NCBI GenBank assembly: GCA_009774155.1
Contig: VSNE01000148.1
Location: 1-6,725, forward strand
Direction: 5' to 3'
Origin: Lachnospiraceae bacterium
GTDB taxonomy: Bacteria > Bacillota > Clostridia > Lachnospirales > Lachnospiraceae
Length of the DNA: 6,725 nucleotides
Made by a program: the position numbers and the translations under genes. This document shows, one piece after another, positions 1 to 6,159 of the stretch (position 1 is its first letter; every line of letters starts with the position of its first letter). The notes beneath the pieces are model-generated. The model made no database searches. It was not told the DNA's origin and worked only from the letters and a program-made list of their open reading frames with translations.

Positions 1-10
1 TCAGACGGTG

Positions 11-88
11 TCAGTCCTGGGCGCTACAGGGTTTTATATACTTGTATTCTTCTGAATCCTGAAGATTTGCAGTTTTATCTTTTTTCAT
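11..88 (-). CDS. Small divergent ORF, 25-residue peptide of unknown function
   Basis: This short ORF reads leftward, away from the two-component operon. The ATG (88-86) is preceded by an AAGGAG ribosome binding site (complement of 95-100) with six bases of spacing, as good a start signal as those of the large genes here. The peptide begins MKKDKTANLQ and ends YKYIKPCSAQD before a TGA at 13-11. It is charged, has one cysteine near the C terminus, and lacks a signal peptide or membrane segment. I do not recognise a characterised family. From memory only, the Y-x-Y-I-x-P-C-S-A-x-D tail resembles short hypothetical proteins of Lachnospiraceae in which the chain continues. This copy could therefore be a complete micropeptide or a longer one cut by a frameshift. 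No convincing promoter was found upstream on the minus strand; weak -10-like hexamers lie at 137-142 and 124-129. The start signal is seen directly; that it is a real gene is inference. Confidence 0.5.
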   Translation of the reverse strand: MKKDKTANLQDSEEYKYIKPCSAQD

Positions 89-206
89 TGAAAACTCCTT
101 TTTCATGATTTCGATTTATCAGGATTATCATGTGATCTTATAGTGAAAAGATGCGTGGGAAGAAGAGGAAATGCCAAAATGCAGGACAAAAAGCAATCAG
201 GTTTTG

Positions 207-254
207 ACAAATGCAGATTTTCTTCAGGAATTCTTTAGAAATATCTGCATTTGT
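207..254. repeat. Long AT-rich inverted repeat in the divergent intergenic region
   Basis: Perfect 12-base arms, ACAAATGCAGAT (207-218) and ATCTGCATTTGT (243-254), face each other. With one bulged base (T242) the pairing continues for five more pairs (219-223 with 237-241), leaving a 13-base loop. A T-rich run (255-258) follows on the plus strand. A consensus -35-like TTGACA (204-209) overlaps the left edge but has no good -10 at the right distance. The element may be an operator for the downstream regulator, a weak plus-strand terminator or attenuator, or an RNA structure. The rest of the spacer from 101 to 363 holds no other gene-sized ORF that I would support. Confidence 0.6.
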
Positions 255-271
255 TTTTAAGATTAGGCCGC

Positions 272-277
272 TAAAAT
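272..277 (+). promoter_or_regulatory. Possible -10 element for the two-component operon
   Basis: TAAAAT matches the -10 consensus at five of six positions and lies about 90 bases before the response-regulator start. No good -35 is found: TTGTTT at 251-256 gives only a 15-base spacer. If used, transcription would start near 284, downstream of the inverted repeat, and the promoter might need an activator such as the regulator itself. This is a weak call. Confidence 0.25.
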
Positions 278-327
278 AACTGTAAAAGAAGAAAAGCCTG
301 ATTGATTGTTGGCGAGAGGAGCGGCGC

Positions 328-342
328 ATGAAAAAAATATGA
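328..342 (+). other. Minicistron with strong ribosome binding site before the response regulator
   Basis: An AGAGGAG motif (315-321) sits six bases before an ATG at 328. The reading frame is ATG AAA AAA ATA TGA, encoding only MKKI. It is in the same frame as the response regulator, whose ATG lies 21 bases beyond the TGA. It could be a leader minicistron allowing reinitiation, a relic of an upstream start, or chance. Translation is not shown. Confidence 0.3.
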
Positions 343-363
343 ATAGGACAGGGAGACAGCAGG

Positions 364-1074
364 ATGGAGAAATATCGTGTGTTAGTAGTAGAGGATGACA
401 AGGAAATTCGGGACGGAATCGAAATTTATCTGAAGAGCCAGGGATATGAGGTGTTCAAGGCGGCGGACGGAATTGAAGGGCTGGAAGTAATTTACCGGGA
501 GGAGATTCATCTGGCGATTGTGGATGTGATGATGCCCAGGAAGGACGGCATTCAGATGGTTATGGAGCTGAGGAAGGACTACGATTTTCCGATTATTATG
601 CTTTCGGCAAAATCCGAGGAGGTGGATAAGATTCTTGGACTCAATATGGGTGCGGACGACTATGTGACAAAGCCGTTCACGCCGCTGGAGCTCTTGGCGA
701 GAGTGAATTCACAGCTTCGGCGTTACAGCCGTTATCTGGAAAAGCTTCGGAACGGCGGGAGGAATGAAGAAGAACATATCTACAGGATTGGCGGTCTGGA
801 GCTGGATGAGGAAAAAGTGGAGCTGCGGGTGGACGGAGCTCCGGTAAGGGTGACTCCGATGGAATACCGGATTCTGCTGCTCCTGATGAAACATCCCGGC
901 AGGGTATTTTCCGCAGATGAGATTTATGAGCGGGTCTGGAACGAAAAAGCTGTAAACTCAGATACAATTATGGTTCACGTACGGAATATCCGGGAAAAGA
1001 TTGAAATTAATCCTAAAAATCCAAAATATTTAAAGGTGGTGTGGGGCGTTGGCTATAAAATGGAAAAGCAATAA
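364..1074 (+). CDS. OmpR/PhoB-family two-component response regulator
   Basis: A 236-residue DNA-binding response regulator, the usual length for the family. Residues 1-120 form the receiver domain: acidic pocket E10-D11-D12, phosphoacceptor D54 in the AIVDVMMP motif, conserved S81, and the switch residues Y100 and K103 in DDYVTKPF. Residues about 138-234 form the winged-helix effector domain, with the recognition helix near 200-214 (DTIMVHVRNIREKIE) and the typical wing ending GVGYKME. The partner kinase is encoded immediately downstream with a 26-base overlap, so the pair is co-transcribed and probably translationally coupled. The chosen ATG has an AGGGAG motif (350-355) eight bases upstream. 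It resembles VanR-like regulators of Clostridia, but the target genes cannot be deduced. Candidate autoregulatory sites are the inverted repeat and AATGCAG copies in the upstream spacer. All key phosphotransfer residues are intact. Confidence 0.95.
   Translation: MEKYRVLVVEDDKEIRDGIEIYLKSQGYEVFKAADGIEGLEVIYREEIHLAIVDVMMPRKDGIQMVMELRKDYDFPIIMLSAKSEEVDKILGLNMGADDYVTKPFTPLELLARVNSQLRRYSRYLEKLRNGGRNEEEHIYRIGGLELDEEKVELRVDGAPVRVTPMEYRILLLLMKHPGRVFSADEIYERVWNEKAVNSDTIMVHVRNIREKIEINPKNPKYLKVVWGVGYKMEKQ
1032..1051 (+). promoter_or_regulatory. Ribosome binding site and TTG start of the kinase gene
   Basis: AAAGGTGG (1032-1039), inside the end of the regulator gene, precedes a TTG at 1049. An in-frame stop at 1031-1033 makes this TTG the first common start codon available in the frame. 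The next candidate is ATG 1091, with a poorly placed Shine-Dalgarno. The TTG start adds a lysine-rich cytoplasmic leader before the first membrane helix, which fits the positive-inside rule. Confidence 0.55.
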
Positions 1075-3328
1075 AGATAAAAGTAAAGGTATGATCATCG
1101 TACTCCTGTGTGCAATACTCTCCAGCACGGTGATGTGCAATGCCTATCCGTATTTCAGGAACCGGGCGAGGCAGAATATAGAGGAGTATCAGAAGAATGA
1201 GAAAAAGACAGAGGACCTATTTTATGTAGACGAGGCGTTTGAGCGTTATCTTCTGTCCTCTATTTATTATATGAACTATGAGACAACACCGGACATGGAT
1301 GCCTATACGTATCTGACCCAGGGTTATGATATGAATAAATTAAGCGATGACGAGCGGAAGAGTATCCGGGAGGCCTCCAACCGACTGATGAAAAACATGA
1401 GGAATCAATATACTACGATGCAGAGCATGAATAACTATTCAAGTTATGCGTCAAATGTGGAAAAGGATTACGGAACAGACGGGAACCTGCATGATGCAAT
1501 GACCGGAAACGCGGAATTTGCCAGAGAATATTATCAGTCAGGAATTGTCATTTCCTATGACAGCAGAGGAGTTCCAAGCATCCGGTTATCCTGGAATATG
1601 GATCTGGATGAAAGCAAGCTTCTCGGATACCTTCAGCAGGCTTCCATGAGCAGGCTGATGGCGGATAATGGAATGGACTATGAGGCGGTGCCCGGGGATT
1701 ATACGGGAGAATATGCCTACGAGTTGACAGAAGATATGGAAGAGATCTCTTATGAGAAGGCTTTGAATAATGACGAGCTTTTAAAGCAGATTCCGGTGCC
1801 GGCGATTCAGAATGCGTCCTTTGCTTTCGGCATCTATGGAGATGCCAAGGGGCATGATACCTGGGAGAATTACTGGATGGAGCGTAATGCTTATATGATG
1901 AGCGGCTATGTGGTTGCCATAATCGGAATTATTATGTTCATGGCCGCGGCAGCGCTGGTCCTCCAGAATATTCCGGAGCTGGAGCTCAGAAAAAAACGTC
2001 TGTTCTGCCTCCCGACAGAGCTGACAGCATGGGCAGGGTTTTTAGGTATTGCGGTGACCACAAGCTTTTTACCGGAGTTTGGGTTCTATACGATAGGAGG
2101 AGAGATTGTGGACGACTGCCGGAGCATGGGCTTTGGCAATGCGAGCGCCCAGGCATCGGCGGTATTTATATGGGCGTTCTGGGCCTGTTTTGCCTTCTGC
2201 TGGTACTGGCTGACGGCATCGGTGCTTCCGTACATCACTCATCCAATCAGGACTTTAAAGGATCATATGCTGTGTATTTCCGTCTGCAGGTGGGGAAAAA
2301 ATCTCTGGCTTCGTATCTGGCGCTGGGCGACAGATGTTGAGGTGGATGAAAAGCTGACCAGAAATATCTGGAAGGCGGTCGGACTAAACGGCGTGGTAGT
2401 GATACTTCTGTGCTGTACATGGTTTGCAGGAATCGTGGGAACGGTGATTTATTCTATCCTTCTGTATATATTGGTTAAGAAAAAGTGCGGTCAGATTCAG
2501 GAGAATTATCAGAGCCTTTTACATGTGACCAGAACGATTGCCGAGGGGGATCTGAATACGCCTACAGATGAGGATATGGGATTGTTTAATCCTGTCCGGG
2601 ATGAGCTTACCTCCATTCAGAATGGTTTTCGGAAGGCAGTGAATGAAGAGGTGCGCAGCCGGAATATGAAAACTGAGCTGATTACCAATGTATCTCATGA
2701 TCTGAAGACGCCGCTGACGGCGATTATCACTTATGTGGATCTTCTGAAAAAGGAGGATATTACAGAGGAGGAGCGGAAGGATTATATTGATACGCTGGAT
2801 AAAAAATCCCAGAGACTGAAGGTTTTGATCGAGGATCTTTTTGAGGTCAGCAAGGCGACGACAGACAACATCACCATGAATTTTGACGAGGTGGATCTGG
2901 TCAGCCTGATTAAGCAGGTTCGTCTGGAAAATGAGGATAAGATTCAGGAAAGTACGCTGGATTTCCGCTGGAATCTGCCGGAAGAAAAGAGCGTCCTGTC
3001 CCTGGACCCCCAGAGAACCTTCCGGATTATTGACAACCTGGTGCAGAATGCGCTGAAATATTCCATGCCGCATTCCCGCGTATATATTGAACTGAAGGAC
3101 ATGGGAGGGGAAGTTTTCTTAAGCTTTAAAAATATGTCTGCAGCGGAGATGAATTTTTCGCCGGAGGAGATTACAGAGCGTTTTGTACGGGGAGATCTAT
3201 CCCGCAATACGGAAGGCAGCGGCCTTGGCCTTGCGATTGCCCAGAGCTTTACAGAGCTTCAGAACGGAACATTCAAAGTGGAGACGGACGGGGACCTGTT
3301 TAAAGTGCTGATTCACTGGAAAAAATAG
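1049..3328 (+). CDS. Multi-pass membrane sensor histidine kinase
   Basis: A 759-residue kinase that should phosphorylate the regulator encoded just upstream. A lysine-rich N terminus is followed by TM1 (about 15-36). Next comes a cysteine-free extracytoplasmic segment of roughly 250 residues (37-285), rich in tyrosine, methionine and asparagine, which matches no sensor domain I recognise. Further hydrophobic stretches lie at about 286-307, 325-341 and 369-396, and a hairpin-like pair at 443-477. Six spans would place the catalytic part in the cytoplasm. A HAMP-like linker (about 478-540, containing IAEGDLNTP) leads to the HisKA domain with phosphoacceptor H550 (NVSHDLKTPLT). The ATPase domain has an N box (DNLVQNALKY, 662-671) and G2 box (GSGLGLAI, 723-730). 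The usual DxGxG G1 motif is replaced by a variable segment (about 694-716, ending RFVRGD); I believe this is shared by related Lachnospiraceae kinases. Start codon is TTG; the ligand is unknown. Confidence 0.92.
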   Translation: MAIKWKSNKDKSKGMIIVLLCAILSSTVMCNAYPYFRNRARQNIEEYQKNEKKTEDLFYVDEAFERYLLSSIYYMNYETTPDMDAYTYLTQGYDMNKLSDDERKSIREASNRLMKNMRNQYTTMQSMNNYSSYASNVEKDYGTDGNLHDAMTGNAEFAREYYQSGIVISYDSRGVPSIRLSWNMDLDESKLLGYLQQASMSRLMADNGMDYEAVPGDYTGEYAYELTEDMEEISYEKALNNDELLKQIPVPAIQNASFAFGIYGDAKGHDTWENYWMERNAYMMSGYVVAIIGIIMFMAAAALVLQNIPELELRKKRLFCLPTELTAWAGFLGIAVTTSFLPEFGFYTIGGEIVDDCRSMGFGNASAQASAVFIWAFWACFAFCWYWLTASVLPYITHPIRTLKDHMLCISVCRWGKNLWLRIWRWATDVEVDEKLTRNIWKAVGLNGVVVILLCCTWFAGIVGTVIYSILLYILVKKKCGQIQENYQSLLHVTRTIAEGDLNTPTDEDMGLFNPVRDELTSIQNGFRKAVNEEVRSRNMKTELITNVSHDLKTPLTAIITYVDLLKKEDITEEERKDYIDTLDKKSQRLKVLIEDLFEVSKATTDNITMNFDEVDLVSLIKQVRLENEDKIQESTLDFRWNLPEEKSVLSLDPQRTFRIIDNLVQNALKYSMPHSRVYIELKDMGGEVFLSFKNMSAAEMNFSPEEITERFVRGDLSRNTEGSGLGLAIAQSFTELQNGTFKVETDGDLFKVLIHWKK

Positions 3329-3336
3329 AAGACACA

Positions 3337-3380
3337 AAAGCGCCGCAGAACACGAAAAAATGTGTTTTGCGGCGCTTTTT
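3337..3380 (+). terminator. Rho-independent terminator of the two-component operon
   Basis: A 17-pair stem with one G-T wobble pairs 3337-3353 with 3362-3378 around an eight-base A-rich loop, with GCGCCGC at the core. The U-tract TTTTT is 3376-3380. It starts nine bases after the kinase stop codon and separates this operon from the permease unit. Confidence 0.93.
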
Positions 3381-3381
3381 A

Positions 3382-3410
3382 TTTACCTTTCCATCCGGCT
3401 GTGCTACACT
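3382..3410 (+). promoter_or_regulatory. Sigma-A-type promoter of the permease gene
   Basis: TTTACC (3382-3387), a 17-base spacer and TACACT (3405-3410) form a moderate promoter, helped by a TG extended -10 dinucleotide at 3402-3403. It begins two bases after the preceding terminator. The predicted leader is only about 37 bases, too short for a purine riboswitch. Confidence 0.55.
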
Positions 3411-3453
3411 ATAACCGGCGTGAGGCCAAAAAAACACACAGGAGGGAACTATA

Positions 3454-4821
3454 ATGTTGGAAAAAGTGTTTAAACTGAGTGAAAATAACACGACCGTGAA
3501 GACAGAGATTCTTGCAGGTGTGACTACGTTCATGACGATGGCATACATTCTTGCGGTGAATCCGAGCATCTTAAGCGCTGCGGGCATGGATCAGGGAGCT
3601 GTGTTCACGGCGACCGTACTGGCGTCCTTTTTGGGAACGTCCTGTATGGCTCTCTTTGCGAATTACCCGTTTGCACTGGCTCCGGGAATGGGGCTGAATG
3701 CTTATTTTGCCTATACCGTTGTACTGGGCTACGGCTATCCGTGGCAGGCGGCGCTGGCGGCCGTATTTGTGGAGGGTGTGGTTTTTATCCTTCTTTCGCT
3801 TTTCAATGTCCGTGAAGCTATCTTTAATTCCATACCGATGAATCTGAAGAAGGCAGTGTCGGTGGGGATCGGCTTCTTTATCGCCTTTATAGGTCTTCAG
3901 AATGCGAAGATTGTAGTCGGCGGGGCGACGCTGGTGGAGCTGTTCTCCCTAAACGCAGTGGAGGGGGCATCCATGAGTGATGTGGGAATCACGGTGGTCC
4001 TTGCGATTGCAGGGGTATTTATTACTTCGATACTGGTGATTAAAAAGATCAAGGGAAATATTCTATGGGGTATTCTGATTACCTGGATTCTCGGGATTCT
4101 CTGTCAGTTTGCGGGAATTTATGTGCCGAATCCGGCGCTTGGATATTACGGGCTGCTTCCGGATTTTTCGGCGGGTCTCTCGGTTCCGGGCCTGGCGCCG
4201 ATTTTCTGCAGGCTGGATTTTTCAGCCATTCCGCTTGCGGAGTTTGTGGTCATTATTGTCGCGTTTCTCTTTGTGGACATGTTCGATACGCTGGGAACTC
4301 TGATTGGCGTGGCTTCCAAGGCAGATATGCTGGATGAAGACGGAAGGCTTCCGAATATTAAAGGAGCTCTTCTGGCAGATGCGGTTGCCACTACTGCAGG
4401 AGCCGTACTCGGCACTTCCACCACGACTACCTTTGTGGAAAGCGCGTCCGGTGTGTCCGAAGGCGGAAGAACCGGGCTGACAGCCATGACAACGGCGGTT
4501 CTGTTCGGCCTTTCTCTGCTGCTGTCTCCGATTTTTCTTGCGATTCCGTCCTTTGCCACGGCTCCGGCCCTGATTGTGGTAGGCTTTTATATGGTAAATC
4601 AGGTGGGAGGCATTGATTTTTCTGATTATGCAGAAGGGATTCCTGCATTCATCTGCATCTCTGCAATGCCGTTCTTCTACAGCATTTCCGAAGGGATTTC
4701 CATGGGAGTCATTTCCTATGTGATACTGAATCTGGTATCAGGAAAGACAAAGGAGAAAAAAATCAGCGTGGTCATGTATGTTCTTGCAGCGCTGTTTCTG
4801 CTGAAATATTTTCTGATTTAA
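3454..4821 (+). CDS. NCS2-family (AzgA-like) adenine/guanine/hypoxanthine permease
   Basis: A 455-residue integral membrane protein of the AzgA-like branch of the nucleobase-cation symporter-2 family, expected to import purine bases (adenine, guanine or hypoxanthine) with protons for salvage. Length fits bacterial members such as PbuG and PbuO (about 430-450). The family pattern is clear: ILAGVTTFMTMAYILAVNP (19-37), the TM3 substrate motif APGMGLNAYFAY (76-87), FVDMFDTLGTLIG (273-285, TM8), and TSTTTTFVESASGVSEGGRT (321-340, TM10). Hydrophobic segments along the whole length fit the 14-helix 7+7 fold. The ATG has an AGGAGGG motif (3440-3446) seven bases upstream. It is a single-gene unit with its own promoter and terminator. 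No guanine or adenine riboswitch and no obvious PurR box are visible in the short leader. The exact base transported cannot be told from sequence alone. Confidence 0.93.
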   Translation: MLEKVFKLSENNTTVKTEILAGVTTFMTMAYILAVNPSILSAAGMDQGAVFTATVLASFLGTSCMALFANYPFALAPGMGLNAYFAYTVVLGYGYPWQAALAAVFVEGVVFILLSLFNVREAIFNSIPMNLKKAVSVGIGFFIAFIGLQNAKIVVGGATLVELFSLNAVEGASMSDVGITVVLAIAGVFITSILVIKKIKGNILWGILITWILGILCQFAGIYVPNPALGYYGLLPDFSAGLSVPGLAPIFCRLDFSAIPLAEFVVIIVAFLFVDMFDTLGTLIGVASKADMLDEDGRLPNIKGALLADAVATTAGAVLGTSTTTTFVESASGVSEGGRTGLTAMTTAVLFGLSLLLSPIFLAIPSFATAPALIVVGFYMVNQVGGIDFSDYAEGIPAFICISAMPFFYSISEGISMGVISYVILNLVSGKTKEKKISVVMYVLAALFLLKYFLI

Positions 4822-4849
4822 GCCGCATACAGGAATCGTTTCATATGCC

Positions 4850-4894
4850 CCCGCAGAGGTACCGCCGCCGGACACATCTGCGGGCGCTTTTTTT
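4850..4894 (+). terminator. Rho-independent terminator after the permease
   Basis: CCCGCAGAGGT (4850-4860) pairs with ACATCTGCGGG (4874-4884) with one mismatch around a 13-base loop. A seven-base U-tract follows (4888-4894). It lies 28 bases after the permease stop codon. Confidence 0.85.
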
Positions 4895-4915
4895 CATGAT
4901 GCCGGTTTTGATTCT

Positions 4916-4944
4916 CGCGGCATCCGTCAAATGGATGCTTCGCG
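4916..4944 (+). repeat. Hairpin without T-tract between the permease terminator and the recA promoter
   Basis: CGCGGCATCC (4916-4925) and GGATGC-TT-CGCG (4933-4944) can form a ten-pair stem with a two-base bulge and a seven-base loop. A competing seven-pair stem joins GATGCCG (4898-4904) to CGGCATC (4918-4924). Neither is followed by Ts. The structure lies upstream of the predicted recA start site, so it would only exist in read-through RNA. No known element was recognised. Confidence 0.35.
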
Positions 4945-4990
4945 TCCGCCTGACTCATTGCCCGCAGGAATAAAAAAGTAAAAATTCTGC

Positions 4991-5019
4991 TTGACATCTG
5001 CGCGCAAATGAGATAGGAT
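4991..5019 (+). promoter_or_regulatory. recA promoter
   Basis: A perfect TTGACA (4991-4996) and TAGGAT (5014-5019) are separated by 17 bases. Transcription should start near 5026, giving a leader of about 57 bases that contains the LexA box. Confidence 0.8.
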
Positions 5020-5032
5020 AAATACAGGAGAT

Positions 5033-5046
5033 CGAACAAAAGTTCG
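5033..5046. promoter_or_regulatory. LexA-binding SOS box of recA
   Basis: CGAACAAAAGTTCG has perfect CGAAC/GTTCG half-sites and fits the Gram-positive SOS box CGAACRNRYGTTYG at all but one central position. It lies just downstream of the predicted transcription start, where bound LexA would block early elongation or initiation. This predicts DNA-damage induction of recA and recX. Confidence 0.92.
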
Positions 5047-5082
5047 TATTGTGAAATTCTAAGAATAAAAAGGAGATATTTT

Positions 5083-6159
5083 ATGGGCAAGGATGATAAA
5101 GCAACGGCGGCAAAGAATGATAAATTAACAGCATTGGATGCGGCTTTGTCCCAGATTGAGAAGCAGTTCGGAAAAGGCTCTGTCATGAAGCTGGGAGATA
5201 CCGGACATATGCAGGTGGAGACCGTTCCGACGGGGTCTCTCAGCCTGGATATCGCACTGGGCGCGGGCGGTGTGCCGAAGGGACGTATTGTTGAGATTTA
5301 CGGGCCGGAGTCCAGCGGTAAGACAACGGTCGCCTTACATATGGTGGCAGAGGTGCAGAAGCGGGGCGGCATTGCAGGCTTTATTGACGCGGAGCATGCA
5401 TTAGATCCGGTTTACGCAAAAAATATCGGTGTGGATATTGACAACCTCTATATTTCTCAGCCGGATAACGGCGAGCAGGCGCTGGAGATTACAGAGACGC
5501 TGGTGCGTTCCGGGGCAGTTGACATTGTAATTGTGGATTCTGTGGCGGCGCTTGTACCAAAGGCAGAGATTGACGGTGATATGGGGGATTCTCATGTAGG
5601 CCTTCAGGCAAGGCTGATGTCCCAGGCGCTTCGGAAGCTGACCTCCATTGTCAGCAAGACGAACTGTATTGTCATTTTTATTAATCAGCTCCGCGAAAAG
5701 ATCGGCGTGATGTTCGGAAATCCGGAGACTACGACCGGAGGACGCGCATTAAAATTTTATTCCTCCGTTCGTCTGGATGTGCGCCGGACAGAGGCTTTGA
5801 AGCAGGGCGGCGAGGTAATCGGCAACCATACCCGTGTAAAGGTTGTAAAAAATAAGATTGCTCCGCCGTTTAAGGAGGCGGAATTTGACATTATGTTCGG
5901 GCAGGGTATTTCCACGGTAGGAGATATTCTGGACCTGGCCGCCAACTGCGGCGTGATTATCAAGAGCGGTGCATGGTATGCATACAATGATGCCAAGATC
6001 GGGCAGGGACGGGAAAATGCAAAGCAGTATCTCCGTGATAATCGCCAGATTTGTGAAGAAGTAGAGATGAAGGTCAGAGAACATTATGGATTGCCAGTAT
6101 CAGAAGAAGTCCTTAAAGCAGCAGCCTCGGGAGCCGGAGCTGAAAAGGGCGAAGCTTAA
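5083..6159 (+). CDS. recA: RecA recombinase
   Basis: A 358-residue RecA, the normal length. It binds single-stranded DNA and ATP to form the filament that performs homologous pairing and strand exchange and triggers LexA self-cleavage. Visible features: Walker A GPESSGKT (74-81), catalytic E104 in DAEHALD, Walker B around D152 (VIVDSV), DNA-binding loop L1 near 162-175, loop L2 after Q202 (FINQLREK, through about residue 217), and the RecA signature ALKFYSSVR (222-230). No intein interrupts the ATPase core. The C-terminal tail (about 335-358) is alanine- and glycine-rich and only mildly acidic. The ATG follows AAAAGGAG with good spacing, under an SOS-regulated promoter. The last 74 bases also encode the start of recX in another frame. 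Identification is secure. Confidence 0.99.
   Translation: MGKDDKATAAKNDKLTALDAALSQIEKQFGKGSVMKLGDTGHMQVETVPTGSLSLDIALGAGGVPKGRIVEIYGPESSGKTTVALHMVAEVQKRGGIAGFIDAEHALDPVYAKNIGVDIDNLYISQPDNGEQALEITETLVRSGAVDIVIVDSVAALVPKAEIDGDMGDSHVGLQARLMSQALRKLTSIVSKTNCIVIFINQLREKIGVMFGNPETTTGGRALKFYSSVRLDVRRTEALKQGGEVIGNHTRVKVVKNKIAPPFKEAEFDIMFGQGISTVGDILDLAANCGVIIKSGAWYAYNDAKIGQGRENAKQYLRDNRQICEEVEMKVREHYGLPVSEEVLKAAASGAGAEKGEA

Noticed and set aside
138..401. Minus-strand 87-residue ORF overlapping the regulator start
   Set aside because: It begins inside the regulator gene, lacks a recognisable domain, and spans the inverted repeat and minicistron. It looks like a chance frame.
2519..3073. Minus-strand 184-residue ORF opposite the kinase catalytic region
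   Set aside because: It is antisense to strongly conserved HisKA and ATPase motifs on the plus strand and has no family features of its own.
3411..3453. Purine riboswitch in the permease leader
   Set aside because: Purine permease genes often carry one, but the predicted leader is about 37 bases and shows none of the conserved aptamer core.
4896..4973. 25-codon plus-strand ORF starting ATG ATG after the permease terminator
   Set aside because: There is no ribosome binding site; the bases before it are the terminator U-tract, and it lies upstream of the recA start site, so it is probably untranscribed.
5083..6159. Intein or insertion in recA
   Set aside because: The protein is 358 residues with uninterrupted Walker A, L1, L2 and signature motifs.
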